NCBI GenBank assembly: GCA_029224185.1 | Contig: CM055188.1 | Span: 2,295,001-2,359,000, forward strand | Source: Karalla daura | Taxonomy: Eukaryota; Chordata; Actinopteri; Chaetodontiformes; Leiognathidae | Reading direction: 5' to 3' | DNA length: 64,000 bases | Shown here: piece by piece, positions 1 through 12,689 of the stretch | Layout of the letters: each line of letters begins with the position of its first letter | How positions within the stretch are numbered: the stretch's first letter is position 1 | Program-made: the position numbers and the translations under genes | The notes under the pieces: generated by a model | What the model was told of the DNA's origin: nothing | The model's database searches: none | The model's input: only the letters and a program-made list of their open reading frames with translations

Positions 1-1098
1 AACTGCCGTTGCGGTTAATTGTGTAGTCATGTGTGTTTCTCCTACATTATTTGTCGCGAAACTTTCATGTTACCACGCTAGTTATTTGTCGAGCTGAGGT
101 ATCTTATAATCCATAACACAGCTCTTTTTATGAGTGTTTGGTGTTTAGTCAGTTTGCTAGATAGTGCTTGACTGTTTTTTTTTTTATCATTAGACCGGTA
201 TGATTAGGTGATTTCAGGTTACTATGTAATCCACCATGTTGTCCTTTATCCTCAGGGACACCAGAGGAGACTCGCCATCTCATAAAATACCAGAGAAAGC
301 ATAAAAAACAATTCATGAAATCCACAGTAGCGTCCAAGCAACTGTGGGAGTGAGTATTCGTTAATTGTTCAATCATAACTGTTGTGCTGCCAATGTGAGC
401 TGCTGCCTGTGTGGCTTGGTTGCAAGTAATCAACAAAAAGAAATCCATCCCATTTCATTTTTTTATTTAACTCCAGCATTTATGAGTGCAAACATTTGTC
501 AGTGCTGTGTCAGAAAGTTTTTCATAGATAATATGTATTACATTAGATATGACCCTTCCTGCTGTAGTCAACCACTAAGAAGCATCCTGAAGAAAACCAA
601 GAAGCATCCTGAAGAAAACCTTCATCTACCTTTTGGTTGTGCTACAGAGGTGCCAAAGAGTCTCTGCAGCCAGGCTTGGCTGTATTGTTATTGTAATTTC
701 ATCACTTGACAGTAAGTTCTTGAGTTCTGTTCCCCTGTCCTGTACTTAATCAGTGTCCCTCACCATTCAACTCTCTGTTGTACAAATTCAGATGAGTTTA
801 CTGTGCAGCAGAGACAGAAGCTCACAAAGTGGCTGCAAAGTTCTGTCTGATGATCATCTCACAGAGCTAGGTTTTTTGCACAAACATCAAGCAGTGACAC
901 AGAGCCAGAAGGTGGGAGAGCACAGGAGGGGTGACAGACCTGAATTCACAAGTAACAATAGGGCCAGGCCTGGCTGCAGAGACATTTTGGCACCTCTGCA
1001 GCATGAACAAAAGATAGATGTGTGAGCAGAAAGGAGGCGTTCTTTTAAATGTTTGTGTTGTGGTCTGAATACTGAATGTTTGTACCATTGGTTGTGAT
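1..1098. other. No supported gene; minor repeat content
   Basis: No protein family is recognisable in either strand here. A 22-bp unit is directly duplicated at 577-598 and 599-620. The segment around 985-1,030 (a 'gcacctctgcagcatgaac' block) resembles 60,865-60,920 near the other end of the window, so part of this stretch belongs to a dispersed repeat, possibly the same one that carries the Myb/SANT-like exons just downstream. Confidence 0.5.
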
Positions 1099-1730
1099 GC
1101 AGGCAATTTGTGAAAGAGCTGGGTTTGGAGGGAAAAGTAACGAGCCCACAGGCTTCGAAGATGTGGGAGAACCTAAAACAGACATATAAGGCATGCAATT
1201 CACAGTTTAACATAATTTCCAAATGAAGGATGCATGTATCCACTGAACAGTGGTGTTTATTGTTTGTGTTTCAGGAATTGAGGACTTCCAAAACAGGATC
1301 GGGGCGGACATGGGTGAGGTTTCCACTGCTACCTGGCAGTTTCATGCCGACATGCCAGTGATGAACCCCGATGGTGGTGGCAGAAGCTGAAGACACCATC
1401 ACACTACTCGAGGTTGAGGCCAATGTAACATTTACCTTGTAATTATGACATCAGATTCACAAATATTCTCTTTACTTGTCATGATGAAATATTCCCTCAA
1501 AATGACAATGATTTGCCTGGTTCCTTTAGGACATTGGGGATCCCTCCACCTCTGACATCTACATGTCAGGGCCCAGGATATCAGCAGCTAGGACCGCTAA
1601 ACAGGGGTCAAACCCCATCCTGGAGTTCCTGGTTGAGGAGGCAGCCAGGGAACAAAAAAGGCATGAAGAGACAGAGGCAAAAACACAGAGGTTTTTAGAC
1701 CTTTTTGAGAAAATGGTAGACAAAATGTGA
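1099..1730 (+). pseudogene. Myb/SANT-like (Harbinger-associated) protein remnant
   Basis: Three separated coding-like blocks are visible. At about 1,099-1,203, after an AG acceptor, the translation contains ASKMWENLKQTYKAC, which looks like the W/Y-rich third helix of a Myb/SANT-like DNA-binding domain. At 1,529-1,730, after another AG acceptor, the frame ends with a charged helix (REQKRHEETEAKTQRFLDLF and onward) and a TGA stop. That matches the coiled-coil tail typical of MSANTD-like proteins. The middle block (about 1,275-1,400) is degraded. Such proteins are DNA-binding partners of PIF/Harbinger transposases and have also been domesticated. No nuclease ORF is seen nearby, so this is probably a relic. 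The family is inferred from short motifs only. Confidence 0.45.
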
Positions 1731-1745
1731 CAGTAGTTTGGAGTG

Positions 1746-1754
<9 letters not shown>

Positions 1755-1778
<24 letters not shown>

Positions 1779-1791
1779 TGGGGGGGGGTGG
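1755..1791 (+). repeat. Poly-G tract
   Basis: Near-pure G run interrupted by two T residues, 60 bp after the Myb/SANT-like stop codon. Its reported length may be unreliable, since long G homopolymers are error-prone in assemblies. Confidence 0.9.
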
Positions 1792-1895
1792 TATATTCAT
1801 GTTACCTGTCAAGATTGTAAATTTTTATACAGATGTATACACATTTTCATTTGTAAGCTTGTATCTTTAAAAATGTATTTTTAAATATGTATGTA

Positions 1896-3113
1896 CACTC
1901 ACCGGCCACTTTATTAGGTGCACCTGTCCAACTGCTCGTTAACACTTAATTTCTAATCAGCCAATCACATGGCGGCAACTCAGTGCACTTAGGCATGTAG
2001 ACATGGTCAAGACAATCTCCTGCAGTTCAAACCGAGCATCAGTATGGGGAAGAAAGGTGATTTGAGTGACTTTGAACCTGGCATGGTTGTTGGTGCCAGA
2101 AGGGCTGGTCTGAGTATTTCAGAAACTGCTGATCTACTGCCCATCTCTAGAGAATGGTCCGAAAAAGAAAAAATATACAGTGAGCGGCAGTTCCGTGGGC
2201 GGACATGCCTTGTTGATGCCAGAGGTCAGAGGAGAATGGCCAGACTGGTTCGAGCTGATAGAAAGGCAACAGTGACTCAAATAACCACCTGTTACAACCA
2301 AGGTAGGCAGAAGAGCATCTCTGAACGCACAGTACGTCGAACTTTGAGGCAGATGGGCTACAGCAGCAGAAGACCACACCAGGTACCACTCCTTTCAGCT
2401 AAGAACAGGAAACTGAGGCTACAATTTGCACAAGCTCATCGAAATTGGACAATAGAAGATTGGAAAAACGTTGCCTGGTCTGATGAGTCTCCATTTCTGC
2501 TGCAACATTTGGATGGTAGGGTCAGAATTTGGCGTCAACAACATGAAAGCATGGATCCATCCTGCCTTGTATCAACGCTTCAGGCTGGTGGTGGTGGTGT
2601 AATGGTATGGGGAATATTTTCTTGGCACTCTTTGGGCCCCTTGGTACCAATTGAGCATCGTTGCAACGCCACAGCCTACCTCAGTATTGTTGCTGACCAT
2701 GTCCATCCCTTTATGACCACAATGTACCCAACTTCTGATGGCTACTTTCAGCAGGATGATGCGCCATCTCATAAAGCTGGAATCATCTCAGACTGGTTTC
2801 TTGAACATGACAATGAGTTCACTGTACTCAAATGGCCTCCACAGTCACCAGATCTCAATCCAATAGAGCATCTTTGGGATGTGGTGGGACGGGAGATTTG
2901 CATCATGGATGTGCAGCCGACAAATCTGCGCCAACTGTGTGATGCCATCATGTCAATAAGGATCAAACTCTCTGAGGAGAGTTTGGTCCATATTGAGGAA
3001 TGCTTCCAGCACCTTGTTGAATCTATGCCACGGAGAATTGAGGCAGTTCTGAAGGCAAAAGGGGGTCCAACCCGTTACTAGCATGGTGTACCTAATAAAG
3101 TGGCCGGTGAGTG
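1896..3113 (+). mobile_element. Tc1-like DNA transposon, complete
   Basis: The left end begins CACTCACCGGCCACTTTATT and the right end finishes with its inverse complement (aataaagtggccggtgagtg). Both ends are flanked by TA (1,894-1,895 and 3,114-3,115), the normal target duplication of Tc1/mariner elements. The element is 1,218 bp and holds one intronless transposase ORF on the same strand. TIR of at least 25 bp, size and gene content all match Tc1-like transposons common in teleosts. It sits inside or beside a repeat whose right flank (3,116 onward) recurs at 37,308. Confidence 0.97.
2044..3081 (+). CDS. Tc1-like transposase, open but with shortened HTH
   Basis: An uninterrupted 345-aa ORF encodes a DDE transposase, which would bind the TIRs and catalyse cut-and-paste transposition in the nucleus. 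The N-terminus (SDFEPGMVVGARRAGLS) is a paired-like helix-turn-helix. The catalytic residues read as D147 (AWSDES), D238 (FQQDDAP) and E275 (NPIEHLWD). That gives 36 residues between the second D and E, more than the 34 of classical Tc1 and the spacing described for the DD36E 'Incomer' group. The first HTH looks shortened: LLPIS runs directly into REWSEKEK, where relatives have a few more residues of the recognition helix (comparison from memory). The ORF is open, but DNA binding may be impaired. The start ATG at 2,044 is in the usual position, about 150 bp inside the left end. Confidence 0.93.
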   Translation: MGKKGDLSDFEPGMVVGARRAGLSISETADLLPISREWSEKEKIYSERQFRGRTCLVDARGQRRMARLVRADRKATVTQITTCYNQGRQKSISERTVRRTLRQMGYSSRRPHQVPLLSAKNRKLRLQFAQAHRNWTIEDWKNVAWSDESPFLLQHLDGRVRIWRQQHESMDPSCLVSTLQAGGGGVMVWGIFSWHSLGPLVPIEHRCNATAYLSIVADHVHPFMTTMYPTSDGYFQQDDAPSHKAGIISDWFLEHDNEFTVLKWPPQSPDLNPIEHLWDVVGREICIMDVQPTNLRQLCDAIMSIRIKLSEESLVHIEECFQHLVESMPRRIEAVLKAKGGPTRY

Positions 3114-3115
3114 TA

Positions 3116-3340
3116 GGTAAAACAGTTACAGGTTTCCAAAAAAAAACTTGTTATCATTTATCTTTTCTTTTACCATAAGTGACTTTAACTTTCAATATTT
3201 CTCCAATCTGGGCCCACGGACGTGGGCATAGACACAATCTGACAGTAGTCACGAAACTTCCAACTGTCCGTAGGAAAAGTCCTCCTGGTCCCTCTCTCCT
3301 CCTCTAATGTCCACTTGCAATATGTCCACAATCGCAATAT
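3116..3340 (+). repeat. Dispersed repeat, copy 1 (second copy at 37,308)
   Basis: The block from 'gtaggtaaaacagttacagg' through 'tctctcctcctctaatgtcc' recurs with substitutions and small indels at about 37,308-37,565. Shared landmarks are 'ttaccataagtgact', 'caatatttctccaat' and 'ggtccctctctcctcctcta'. It has no coding content. The Tc1-like element abuts its left side. The family is unclassified. Confidence 0.75.
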
Positions 3341-3959
3341 GTGATCTATCTATCTAAATAATTCGTAGGTATTTCTTATTCCCATGTATACATACATATA
3401 AATGTTTTCAGATGTTTCCAAATCTTTAAATTCTTTAAACGTCAATTTTACTTTAATTGCCACTATCTGCCTCTGCATCATATATCATAATATTCTATTA
3501 TTCTAAGCCCACTTTGAACATCAATATACCCCACCAGTGTGTCCTGTGTTATGTCTACATGTATGAAGTTTGCAGGAAAAAAAATTGTGAAAATCAATAA
3601 GGTATTCAGTGAGTTAAGATGTTTAATTGCGCTGACATGTCACTGCGCCTGTCAAACAGTCAAGCAGGTGACCTTTCAAAGATGGCGGCCCCACGGCTCG
3701 TCTGCGCCAGTAGCCAGTAGCGCTAGCTGTGGCGTATACTCAATATATGTCTATGCCCGTCCCAAAATGGTGACACGCTAAATTTCCGTATCCTTCCAAG
3801 GAGCGAAAATATGACTTTAAGTCGATCTAACACAGGATCCGGATCTATGACAACTTCTGACACCATGTGGAAGCCTGTGCATAACTGCCACAAAGATGCA
3901 CTCGGCAGATTTTCCAAAAACTGCCAGAAAAGACGCTGAGAAGCACTCGGCTGTTAGCC

Positions 3960-4812
3960 GCATTGATCATGTTGACAAGGGTCATGTGACCGGGCTACGT
4001 TCAAAGACATTGGGGCATTTCCATGCCTTACTTCACAGCGCCCCCATGATGAGATTTTGATCTAAAATTAGTGTATTTCTATTTAGTTTTGACCATTTGC
4101 ACAAGAGACTTTTTTGTGCAACTGGACAAAGTCTATAAAAATACGAAGTTTCATCCTTCTACTCCATAAAAACTCTTATGTGGAGGGTCATTTGAAAATT
4201 TCTAGTTGGCGCAGTCAAAACATTTAGCCACACCCATTGACTAGGCCATTACCTGGTTGTTTAGGCATACAATGCAATTATGTCCAGCAATTTTGAATTT
4301 TCTATGATGAAGCACAAGGCAGTTATTTCAAAATTTTGATGACCAATAGCCAAACTTTGTCATGCGCTAGTGGCCAAGCCGTTTCAGAAAATCAAATTCC
4401 GTACGTAAAATCTTTTCAGTTTGGTCTCGAGATTATGTGCACCAAATTTGAAGCCAATAGGATTAACCTCCTCGGAGGAGATGTTTTTGAAATTTGAAAA
4501 TTCAAATCAAGATGGCCGCCTTCCTGTCGGGTTATAGTCATCATGTAAAGAAACTTTTTTGTGCATCTCTTTATGATGCCTTTGACATACTCATTTTTGT
4601 TTGCTTACGACAAAGTTGAAAAAAAAATCCTAATTGACCAGATTTCAAGGTGGCGCTATAGCGCAATTTTGCCCCGTGCACTTTGAACAACTTCAAAATA
4701 TACAATTTTTCGCAAATCCCAATGGGCATGCCAAAAATGCTGTGTTTTCAAGCATGTTCAGGCCCCCCAAAACGCGAAAACTTATTCCAGAGAATAATAA
4801 TAACAATAATAA
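3960..4812 (+). repeat. Teleost dispersed element, copy A
   Basis: Non-coding sequence with features repeated in the next element: 'ggccattacctggttgtttag' (about 4,240) recurs near 5,290, 'ggtggcgctatagcgcaattttg' (about 4,650) near 6,230, and 'aagcatgttcagg' (about 4,752) near 6,332. It ends in an (AAT)n run at about 4,795. Related copies start with TAAAGCTGCAAGCAG, but that start is not visible here, so this copy is 5'-truncated. It has no ORF and is probably a non-autonomous DNA element. Confidence 0.65.
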
Positions 4813-4817
4813 TAATA

Positions 4818-6411
4818 ATTAAAGCTGCAAGCAGCTGTGAGCGGGTCCTCGCCTGTGCACCTGTCGGGGTACTGGCAATCTCTGGGTCAATGTGGTTTGT
4901 AGGCCATCCCAAGAATCCTGATTTTTTTAGCACATTTTGAAGAGGAATCTCTTCTGGGCTGAGCAGGATCCCTACGACAATGAACCGTTTCTCTACTATG
5001 GCCGCCATACACCCGCACCCCTTGACATAAAGAAATTCTTTTCTGAACTTTTGAGAACAATGCCATGAAGGTGATCTTATACAATATGTTGAGTAGTTGA
5101 TGCGGTGGACAATAATCGACTTCCTGTCCAGTTCTGACCATCAGTGCAAGAGACTTTGTTGTGCGTCTCGATGAACTGTATAAGCCTACAAATTGTCATA
5201 TTTCTACTCCACAAAAAGCATTATGCGGAGGGGTTTTTGAAAATTTCAAGGTGGCGCTGTAGAGACATTTGGCCATGTCCATTGATGAGGCCATTACCTG
5301 GCTGTTTAGGCAAACAATGCAATTATGTCCAGCAATTTTAAAGCTTCTATGATAAAGTGCCTGCCCGGAAGGCAGGCACTTTATCATAGAAGCACTATCT
5401 GCATAACAATTTTTATTTGCCTATGACAACATTTTAAAAAATGCTTATGGGGATTGATCAAAATTTCTAGGTGGCACTACTTTTGAATTTTGGCCCCCCA
5501 TGGGCTATTCCACTATCAAGTGTCAGAGCTCTCTGTCCTCAATCAGTGAACTAATTTTCATGATGATTGGAGTTCCCAAAAGCTGTCACAAAGCTGCTCG
5601 TAATACATGGCAAGCGATTGCTATTTATGCCTCCCACACTGATACCATTAGTGGTAGCTTCACTGCATTTGTAATATAGCTTCACCCACTTGTTCTGCAT
5701 GTATTACAAGTGAAATGAATTTGATGGGGTCAATTTTGTAGGAGTACTACATGTAGGCATAAAACCTGGATGCTTCCTGTCACTACTAGGGAGTGCCATG
5801 AGTGAGGTAGGAAGTTAATGTATGAGACTATTCAGGATGGAGTCCTCATCATGTCCAGCAAGTCAAGCTGGCATGATCAAGTATGTGGGCGTGAGGGCTG
5901 TTCAAAGTGAAAGAGGGTGAAAAAAATTAAACACCAACTTTTGACACATCAGAGCAACCATGCCCTTTGACCTACAGAAATTATTTTCATTAGTGTTGGT
6001 CATGATTGTCAGTGGATGATTTGTACCTGATTTGAAGTCAATCAGGCAAAAGCTTAAGGAACAGCTCCTTCCAAAAGGGAAAACATACAAGTCAAAATGG
6101 CGGACTTCCTGACAGGTTGAGGGCAGGGCTTCAAGAGGATTTTCTATGCGCTTCAGGATGTTCTATAGACCCACCAAGTTTGCATTTAGGTGAAACTCAG
6201 AAGTGGGGCTCACCGTTTAAAATTTTTTAGGTGGCGCTATTGTGCAATTTTGACCCGTGCACTTTGTACAACTTCAAAATATTACATTTTTCGCCAATCC
6301 CAATGGGCACGCCGAAAATGGTGCATTTTCAAGCATGTTCAGTCCCCCAAAAACGCGAAAACTTAATCCCAAGAATAATAATAATAACAATAATAATAAT
6401 AATAATAATAA
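4818..6411 (+). repeat. Teleost dispersed element, copy B
   Basis: Starts directly after an (AAT)n run with 'taaagctgcaagcagctgtg'. The same start is seen at 33,451. It repeats landmarks of copy A at an offset of roughly 1.0-1.6 kb and ends in a second (AAT)n run at about 6,375-6,411. The short ORFs inside are not conserved and none resembles a protein family. Insertion into or beside AAT repeats at both copies suggests either a target preference or slippage-generated tails. Confidence 0.7.
5343..5393. repeat. Perfect 23-bp foldback hairpin, 5-nt loop
   Basis: Arms 5,343-5,365 and 5,371-5,393 are exact reverse complements separated by CGGAA. The left arm continues the family sequence also seen at about 4,310 (ttttctatgatgaag), while the right arm is an extra inverted copy. 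This looks like a local templated duplication rather than a family feature. Confidence 0.95.
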
Positions 6412-6715
6412 AAAGAAACAGGAGAGATGCAATAGGTTCCTTGCAACTCTGTTGCTCGGACCCTAATAATAAAAAGAAACAGCAGAGCTTTAATAGGGTT
6501 CTTGCAACTTCATTGCTCGGACCCTAAGAAGAAACAAGAGTTTTGATCGAGTTCTCGCAACTTCATTGCTTGGACCCTAATAAAAAGAAACACAGCGGAT
6601 TTAAGAGGGTTCTCGCAACTTCGTTGCTCGGACCCTAATAATAACAATAATAATAATAAAAAGAAAAACAGCGGATTTAAGAGGGTTCTCGCAACTTTGT
6701 TGCTCGGACCCTATG
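6412..6715 (+). repeat. Tandem array of element terminal unit (about 5 copies)
   Basis: A unit of about 60 bp containing 'gcaacttcgttgctcggacc' recurs at about 6,440, 6,505, 6,560, 6,620 and 6,690. Copies are separated by 'ctaataataa', 'aaaagaaaca' and 'agcggattt' linkers. A single such unit is expected as the 3' end of the dispersed element, so here the terminus itself has been amplified. A longer array of the same unit lies at 19,376-20,130. Confidence 0.9.
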
Positions 6716-7369
6716 AATGTTAAATCTGTTGCACATATGGTTGATTTGTATGTGTGTACGGCATGTCAAACAGCTCTCAAAAATTCACTTAAGACTGAAA
6801 ATACTCAAATTGACAGCACAGAGATGTGGGAAATTTTGATTTATTGGCTCCAAAAGTGGACTACTGATTAAAAATAAAATGTTTGCACTGATTCCAATTG
6901 TTTGCATGTGAGCTGAAAAGAGTAAATTAATTTCTGAGATAACATTTTGATATTTTCCATCATTATCTACATCTACTGTCGCGTCAACACGGAACATTCA
7001 TTCAGGCATTCACTCAAGGCACAGCCACGTGGCCTAGGCTCCGAGCCTGCAGGGGGCGGAGAGAGAGTTGGTGTTCTTAGGGTGACCAGGAAGTCAATCT
7101 GGGCTTCCTGTTGCGGCCATATCACCTGCATGCCTGCATGGAGAAAGGGGTTTTGTGAACAAGGGAGAAGCATCTAGGACAAGGAGGTGCAGAAGAATCA
7201 CGCAACTGGACGGGAAAGATTGCTCAGCTCACAGTCGAGACGCAACTGGTAGGGGAATGGACATGGAAACACTCTGTCACTTTGATGTTTGAAACTGCTG
7301 AAGGAATTGCTTGGTTTGATCATGTTAACTGAAATTTACGGGCTGAGCATTCAAATCTGCTTGTTTGTA
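6716..7369. other. No supported gene
   Basis: AT-rich sequence to about 6,960, then a more GC-balanced stretch (7,000-7,330) with no recognisable protein. The latter abuts the BEL/Pao remnant and could be part of that element, but I see no LTR boundary. Confidence 0.4.
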
Positions 7370-7945
7370 TTATATTGTAGTGCTGATGGAATTGGAATGT
7401 TTGATGTTCTGGTTTTTGATTTTGATTGAGGTCATTGGGTACAGTCTGTCACTTACAACAAGGTAACCGACCCCCAGAGCTTTGTTGTCTTCTTCTCTCA
7501 TTTGGTTTGGAAGGATAAGCACTCTGTCTGATGATGGTTGTGGCTCCCCTGACACATGCTCCTGCCTCCCACTCTGGCCTGACCGGACCCAGGGCTTGAG
7601 GAAGAATCCGCCTGCCTTCAGAATTTCCTCTACTCTCTTGGTGTTTTCATCCAGCTTTTCCAGGTCATTGCGGGATGTTAGGACGTCATCGACATAAGAG
7701 TCCTCTTCTAGGATCCTACATTCCTCCTCCAGGTGAGCAAACATAGACAGCTTTGCGGTCTCTCTCATGGCCAGCTGTGCGATGCACCCTGCTGGTCGAT
7801 CGCCAATGTTGACTCTGGTGATGGCATATTCTTCAATCTCTCCATCTTCTGCGTCTCTCCAGAGAAATCTGTGGAGGTGCATTTCCAGGTCTTCTAACCA
7901 CACAGAATTATACATCTTCTTGATGTCACCGAGTGCAGCATGCAC
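7370..7945 (-). pseudogene. BEL/Pao reverse transcriptase fragment
   Basis: A 191-aa minus-strand frame carries an RT palm domain. GDIKKMYNSV supplies the first catalytic aspartate, RPAGCIAQLAMRETA is a conserved strand-helix, and DSYVDD contains the YxDD catalytic pair. LKAGGFFLKPW follows, as in BEL/Pao polymerases. The frame begins inside the RT and drifts into unrelated sequence after about residue 165, so both ends are truncated. No protease, RNase H, integrase or LTR is found beside it. Function would have been reverse transcription of the element RNA in a capsid; this piece is a relic. BEL/Pao rather than Ty3 is favoured by the MYNSV and YVDD contexts. Confidence 0.85.
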
Positions 7946-8560
7946 ACCTCTCTTTTAGATTTGATTTGATTTGAGTTGTACCTCTGCGTCCTGTAGACTA
8001 GGCTCTTTTCAGTTTGAGCAGGAACTGAGTAAAGTCTCAATAACTTGACATCTACAATGACTCTAAAATGTTGTAATTTTTTTAAAATAACATTGAAAAT
8101 GTATTTAGAAAGTATTTGCAAGTATATATCCTTAAAATATTATTTGCAGTCAAACATTTTGATTGCATGCTCAGTCTTTGATAAATCAAGAATCTGTGTG
8201 GATTGTTTTTGTAAGACAATAGGAAGCTGCTCTCTAACCTGTGTGGTGTCAATTAAGCAAATATTGTGGGAGGAGAAAGGTTTAGTATTTTTTAAAGTAG
8301 TTTGAAAAAATAGCGTAATGGAATTCACGATTTGCAATGAGTTTTAAGTGATCAGAATCAGATATTAGAGATATTAGGTCAGTAATATCACATGTACATA
8401 ATCGCTTCATATGAATTATATTAGCATCATTGCACTAGTTAAGAGTTGCTTTTAACACTTCACTTACCTGTCAAGAAATAGGTCAAACATTAGGATGTTG
8501 TCAAAAATTTTCCCTTGAAGGTCCTGGTAAGTACTTCCTCTCCTCTTGTAACCTAAACTA
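7946..8560. other. No supported gene
   Basis: AT-rich, many short stops in all frames, nothing recognisable. Confidence 0.5.
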
Positions 8561-9760
8561 CCAGGGGTCAGAATCGCTTAGCCCAGTGGGGACTTACGCT
8601 CACTGTTCCCCTCTATCGTTATTCAATTGAATTAATAAAACAGGAGGATGTGTAAAAAAATAAGCACTTTGTCTTTCATTAAACAAGGTGTAACAAAGTC
8701 TTATCCCCAATTCAATGTGCAGGCCAAAATGTTCATATTGTGTGTCTCACAGTAACCAAAAAAAGAAAAAGAAAAACTGAAACAAATGATTTAACAACAC
8801 ACACTAAAAACAAAAAAAAATCAACAGTATGGGCAAGATGGAAAAGAAATCCAGCCGCAGGACACAACACCACAGGGGCACAGCGAAATCACCGGCTACA
8901 TAATACTCACTAGCTATAAACTACTATCAGGTAACAAGAGTGCTTCACCAGCAGAGCACAGCGACTAGGCTACGCACTACAGCCGGATTACTTCCAATGT
9001 CAGAAACCAGATTGGAGAAGGAACCAAATCCGTGTGAACCACAGTTAATTGGGGTCTTTGGAAATCAGAAGAGCGGTGCTCCAACAGGCAGGGACAGGCC
9101 GGTAGTGAGGGCTCTGGCACAGCACTCAGGTAGGCCAGAGAGTAGGCAGGAAAACCAGGCAGTCTCAATCTCAGGCAGAGGCACAGGCAAAGACACGGGC
9201 AGAGTTCAAAGTCAGGGGGCAGAGGGCTGGGTCGATGACCAGGGCAGAAGATGGAACAAGGTTGAGCCAGTCCGGGTGGGTCTCTAGCAGAGGCACATGC
9301 AATCACGCGGGCAGAGTTCGGAGTCAGGGACAAAAGGTTGGGCCAATCACCGGGCCAGAAGAGGGAGCAGAGTCAAGGCAATCTGGGTTGGTCTTGGGAG
9401 TCAGAAAAGTGAGCAGGTAGAGCAACAGGCAGACGATCTGACAAGTGTGCACTGAAGAGCAGAGTTTTAAATAGTGAGGTAACTGACAGGTAAAGAGGAG
9501 CAGCTGGTGGACAAAACAAAGTGGAAGGGGCGTGGTGAAAGCAGTGGAAAATCATCCGCACAGCAGATCAGAAACATCCCACGACAGTCAAATTCACTGC
9601 ACACCAACAAATTCACCCACCACTCAGGACTGGGTGCCTTGCACATGCACCATGCCCAACCAGCCTGAGCTAGGAATAACGTACCTCCCTGCCTCGGCTG
9701 ATGAAGTAAATAACTTAACAAATAACATCAATAACAAATAAATGCACAATTAAGACAAAC
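8561..9760. repeat. Unclassified repeat-like block
   Basis: A composition change from AT-rich DNA to purine-rich sequence with internally repeated phrases such as 'caggcagaggcacaggcaaag', 'gggcagagttc' (about 9,200 and 9,313) and 'cagggcagaag' or 'gggccagaag'. The short ORFs on both strands lack family features. It could be part of an LTR or of a non-autonomous element. I cannot find matching ends. Confidence 0.4.
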
Positions 9761-11319
<1,559 letters not shown>

Positions 11320-12330
11320 TCTAAATACTTATACCCCAATGAATGGGAAAAAGCAGCAAATTCAAAAAATCACCCTCAAACAAACATTCGCTGTAAAGCC
11401 ATACATTGTTGTAGAAACTTAATTCTAACTTCAAAACGCAGGACAAATTCTCATCTCTGCCTGTACCTGACAGCATGTTGATACCTTGTAGAGGTTTGCA
11501 TCCAGACCCTCTCAAAAACATGTGGGTTTGGCATTTTTGATGCAGATACAGTGGGGAGAGTCCAACTGTCAGTGTGGGATCGCTGCCTGGATTGAAAACC
11601 TGTGCGCCTTGTGAAATTTAAACGGTGGGCCTTAGAGTTGCCCCAGCGCAGGCTCTTCTGCAGAAGCCCCCATTCATTTTCCGACCACTGCGATCAAAGT
11701 TAAACTTCCACTAGCGACTGCGGCCTCACTTTTTATAGTACACACACCAAATCAGGGCATTCGTGAGACTCTCTCCTGCCTGATGCTGTGCTTATATTCC
11801 AGATTGGTGCACGAGCCAAATGTTTAGCACTTTGGCAATTTCTTTTTCCCATAAGAATGAATGGGAAAAATGGAACCCCCCAAACAAACATCCACTACGT
11901 TGCCATACTTTCGCTTAGAAACTTCATTTTAATTTTAAAAATTCAAGAAACCTGTGCTCTGTTTGTGTGCCAAGATGCATGTTGATGGGTTGTATCATTT
12001 TTCAAAAACACCTTCTGAAAGAGCATGTGGTCAAGTGCCTGCTCCTGTGTCCTCTGCTGACAGAGAACGCTGCTGCAGCAGTTTCACAGATGACCTCACA
12101 GACACATAAACACTTCATGCACACACACACACTCCCTCACCCAGTCTCTCTTATACATGCACGCACTCAGAGAATGCTGTCTTGTGAACAATCCAAAGGC
12201 AGACAAAGGGCTGTAAACCAACGAGCACACACCCTGGAGCATACACACACACTAAGTCTCTCTATCATACATGCGTGCACTCCCAGAATGCATCATGATA
12301 TACTGGACTACCCTGGGTACGAGCACTAGG
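11320..12330 (+). repeat. Tandem-duplicated repeat, unit 1
   Basis: Shares ordered landmarks with 12,690-13,730: 'aatgaatgggaaaaa(g/c)cagcaaattcaaaaaatc', 'cctgtgcgccttgt', 'cggtgggcct(t/c)agagt', 'cattcattttccgacca', 'agcatgtggtcaagtgcctg' and 'cagatgacctcacagacac'. The ends carry CA-rich runs. It is non-coding. The 'cccataagaatgaatggga' phrase occurs twice within each unit, so the unit itself has internal repetition. Confidence 0.85.
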
Positions 12331-12689
12331 AGGAAGAAGATGAGGGCGGACAGTGTTGGGCACCATGGGAAAATCATGTCATAGTAAACAGACGTCCAGC
12401 TTCAATGCACCCCAGCAGATGGCCCAGGCCCTGGGAGACTCCCAGAGTGGGAAAGGGCCCCCTCAGAATTGGGCAAGCCCAATCTCTTCTTAGTATAGGA
12501 CCGACATGATTTCTTCAGGGCTATCTACCAGATTGCAGACTACCATGGGCACCAAATTCTAAAACCCATATTTCCCTATCATAGAGCTGATAGGGTTGCA
12601 CCAGGAGTCACACCATGACACCATGAGTGTTGGGCAGTCCAGGCACAAGTTTCTGGTTGGGGCACTATACCGCAGAGCAGAAAGAGCAA
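12331..12689. other. Spacer between duplicated units
   Basis: Not clearly duplicated elsewhere in the window and without a recognisable gene. Confidence 0.4.
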
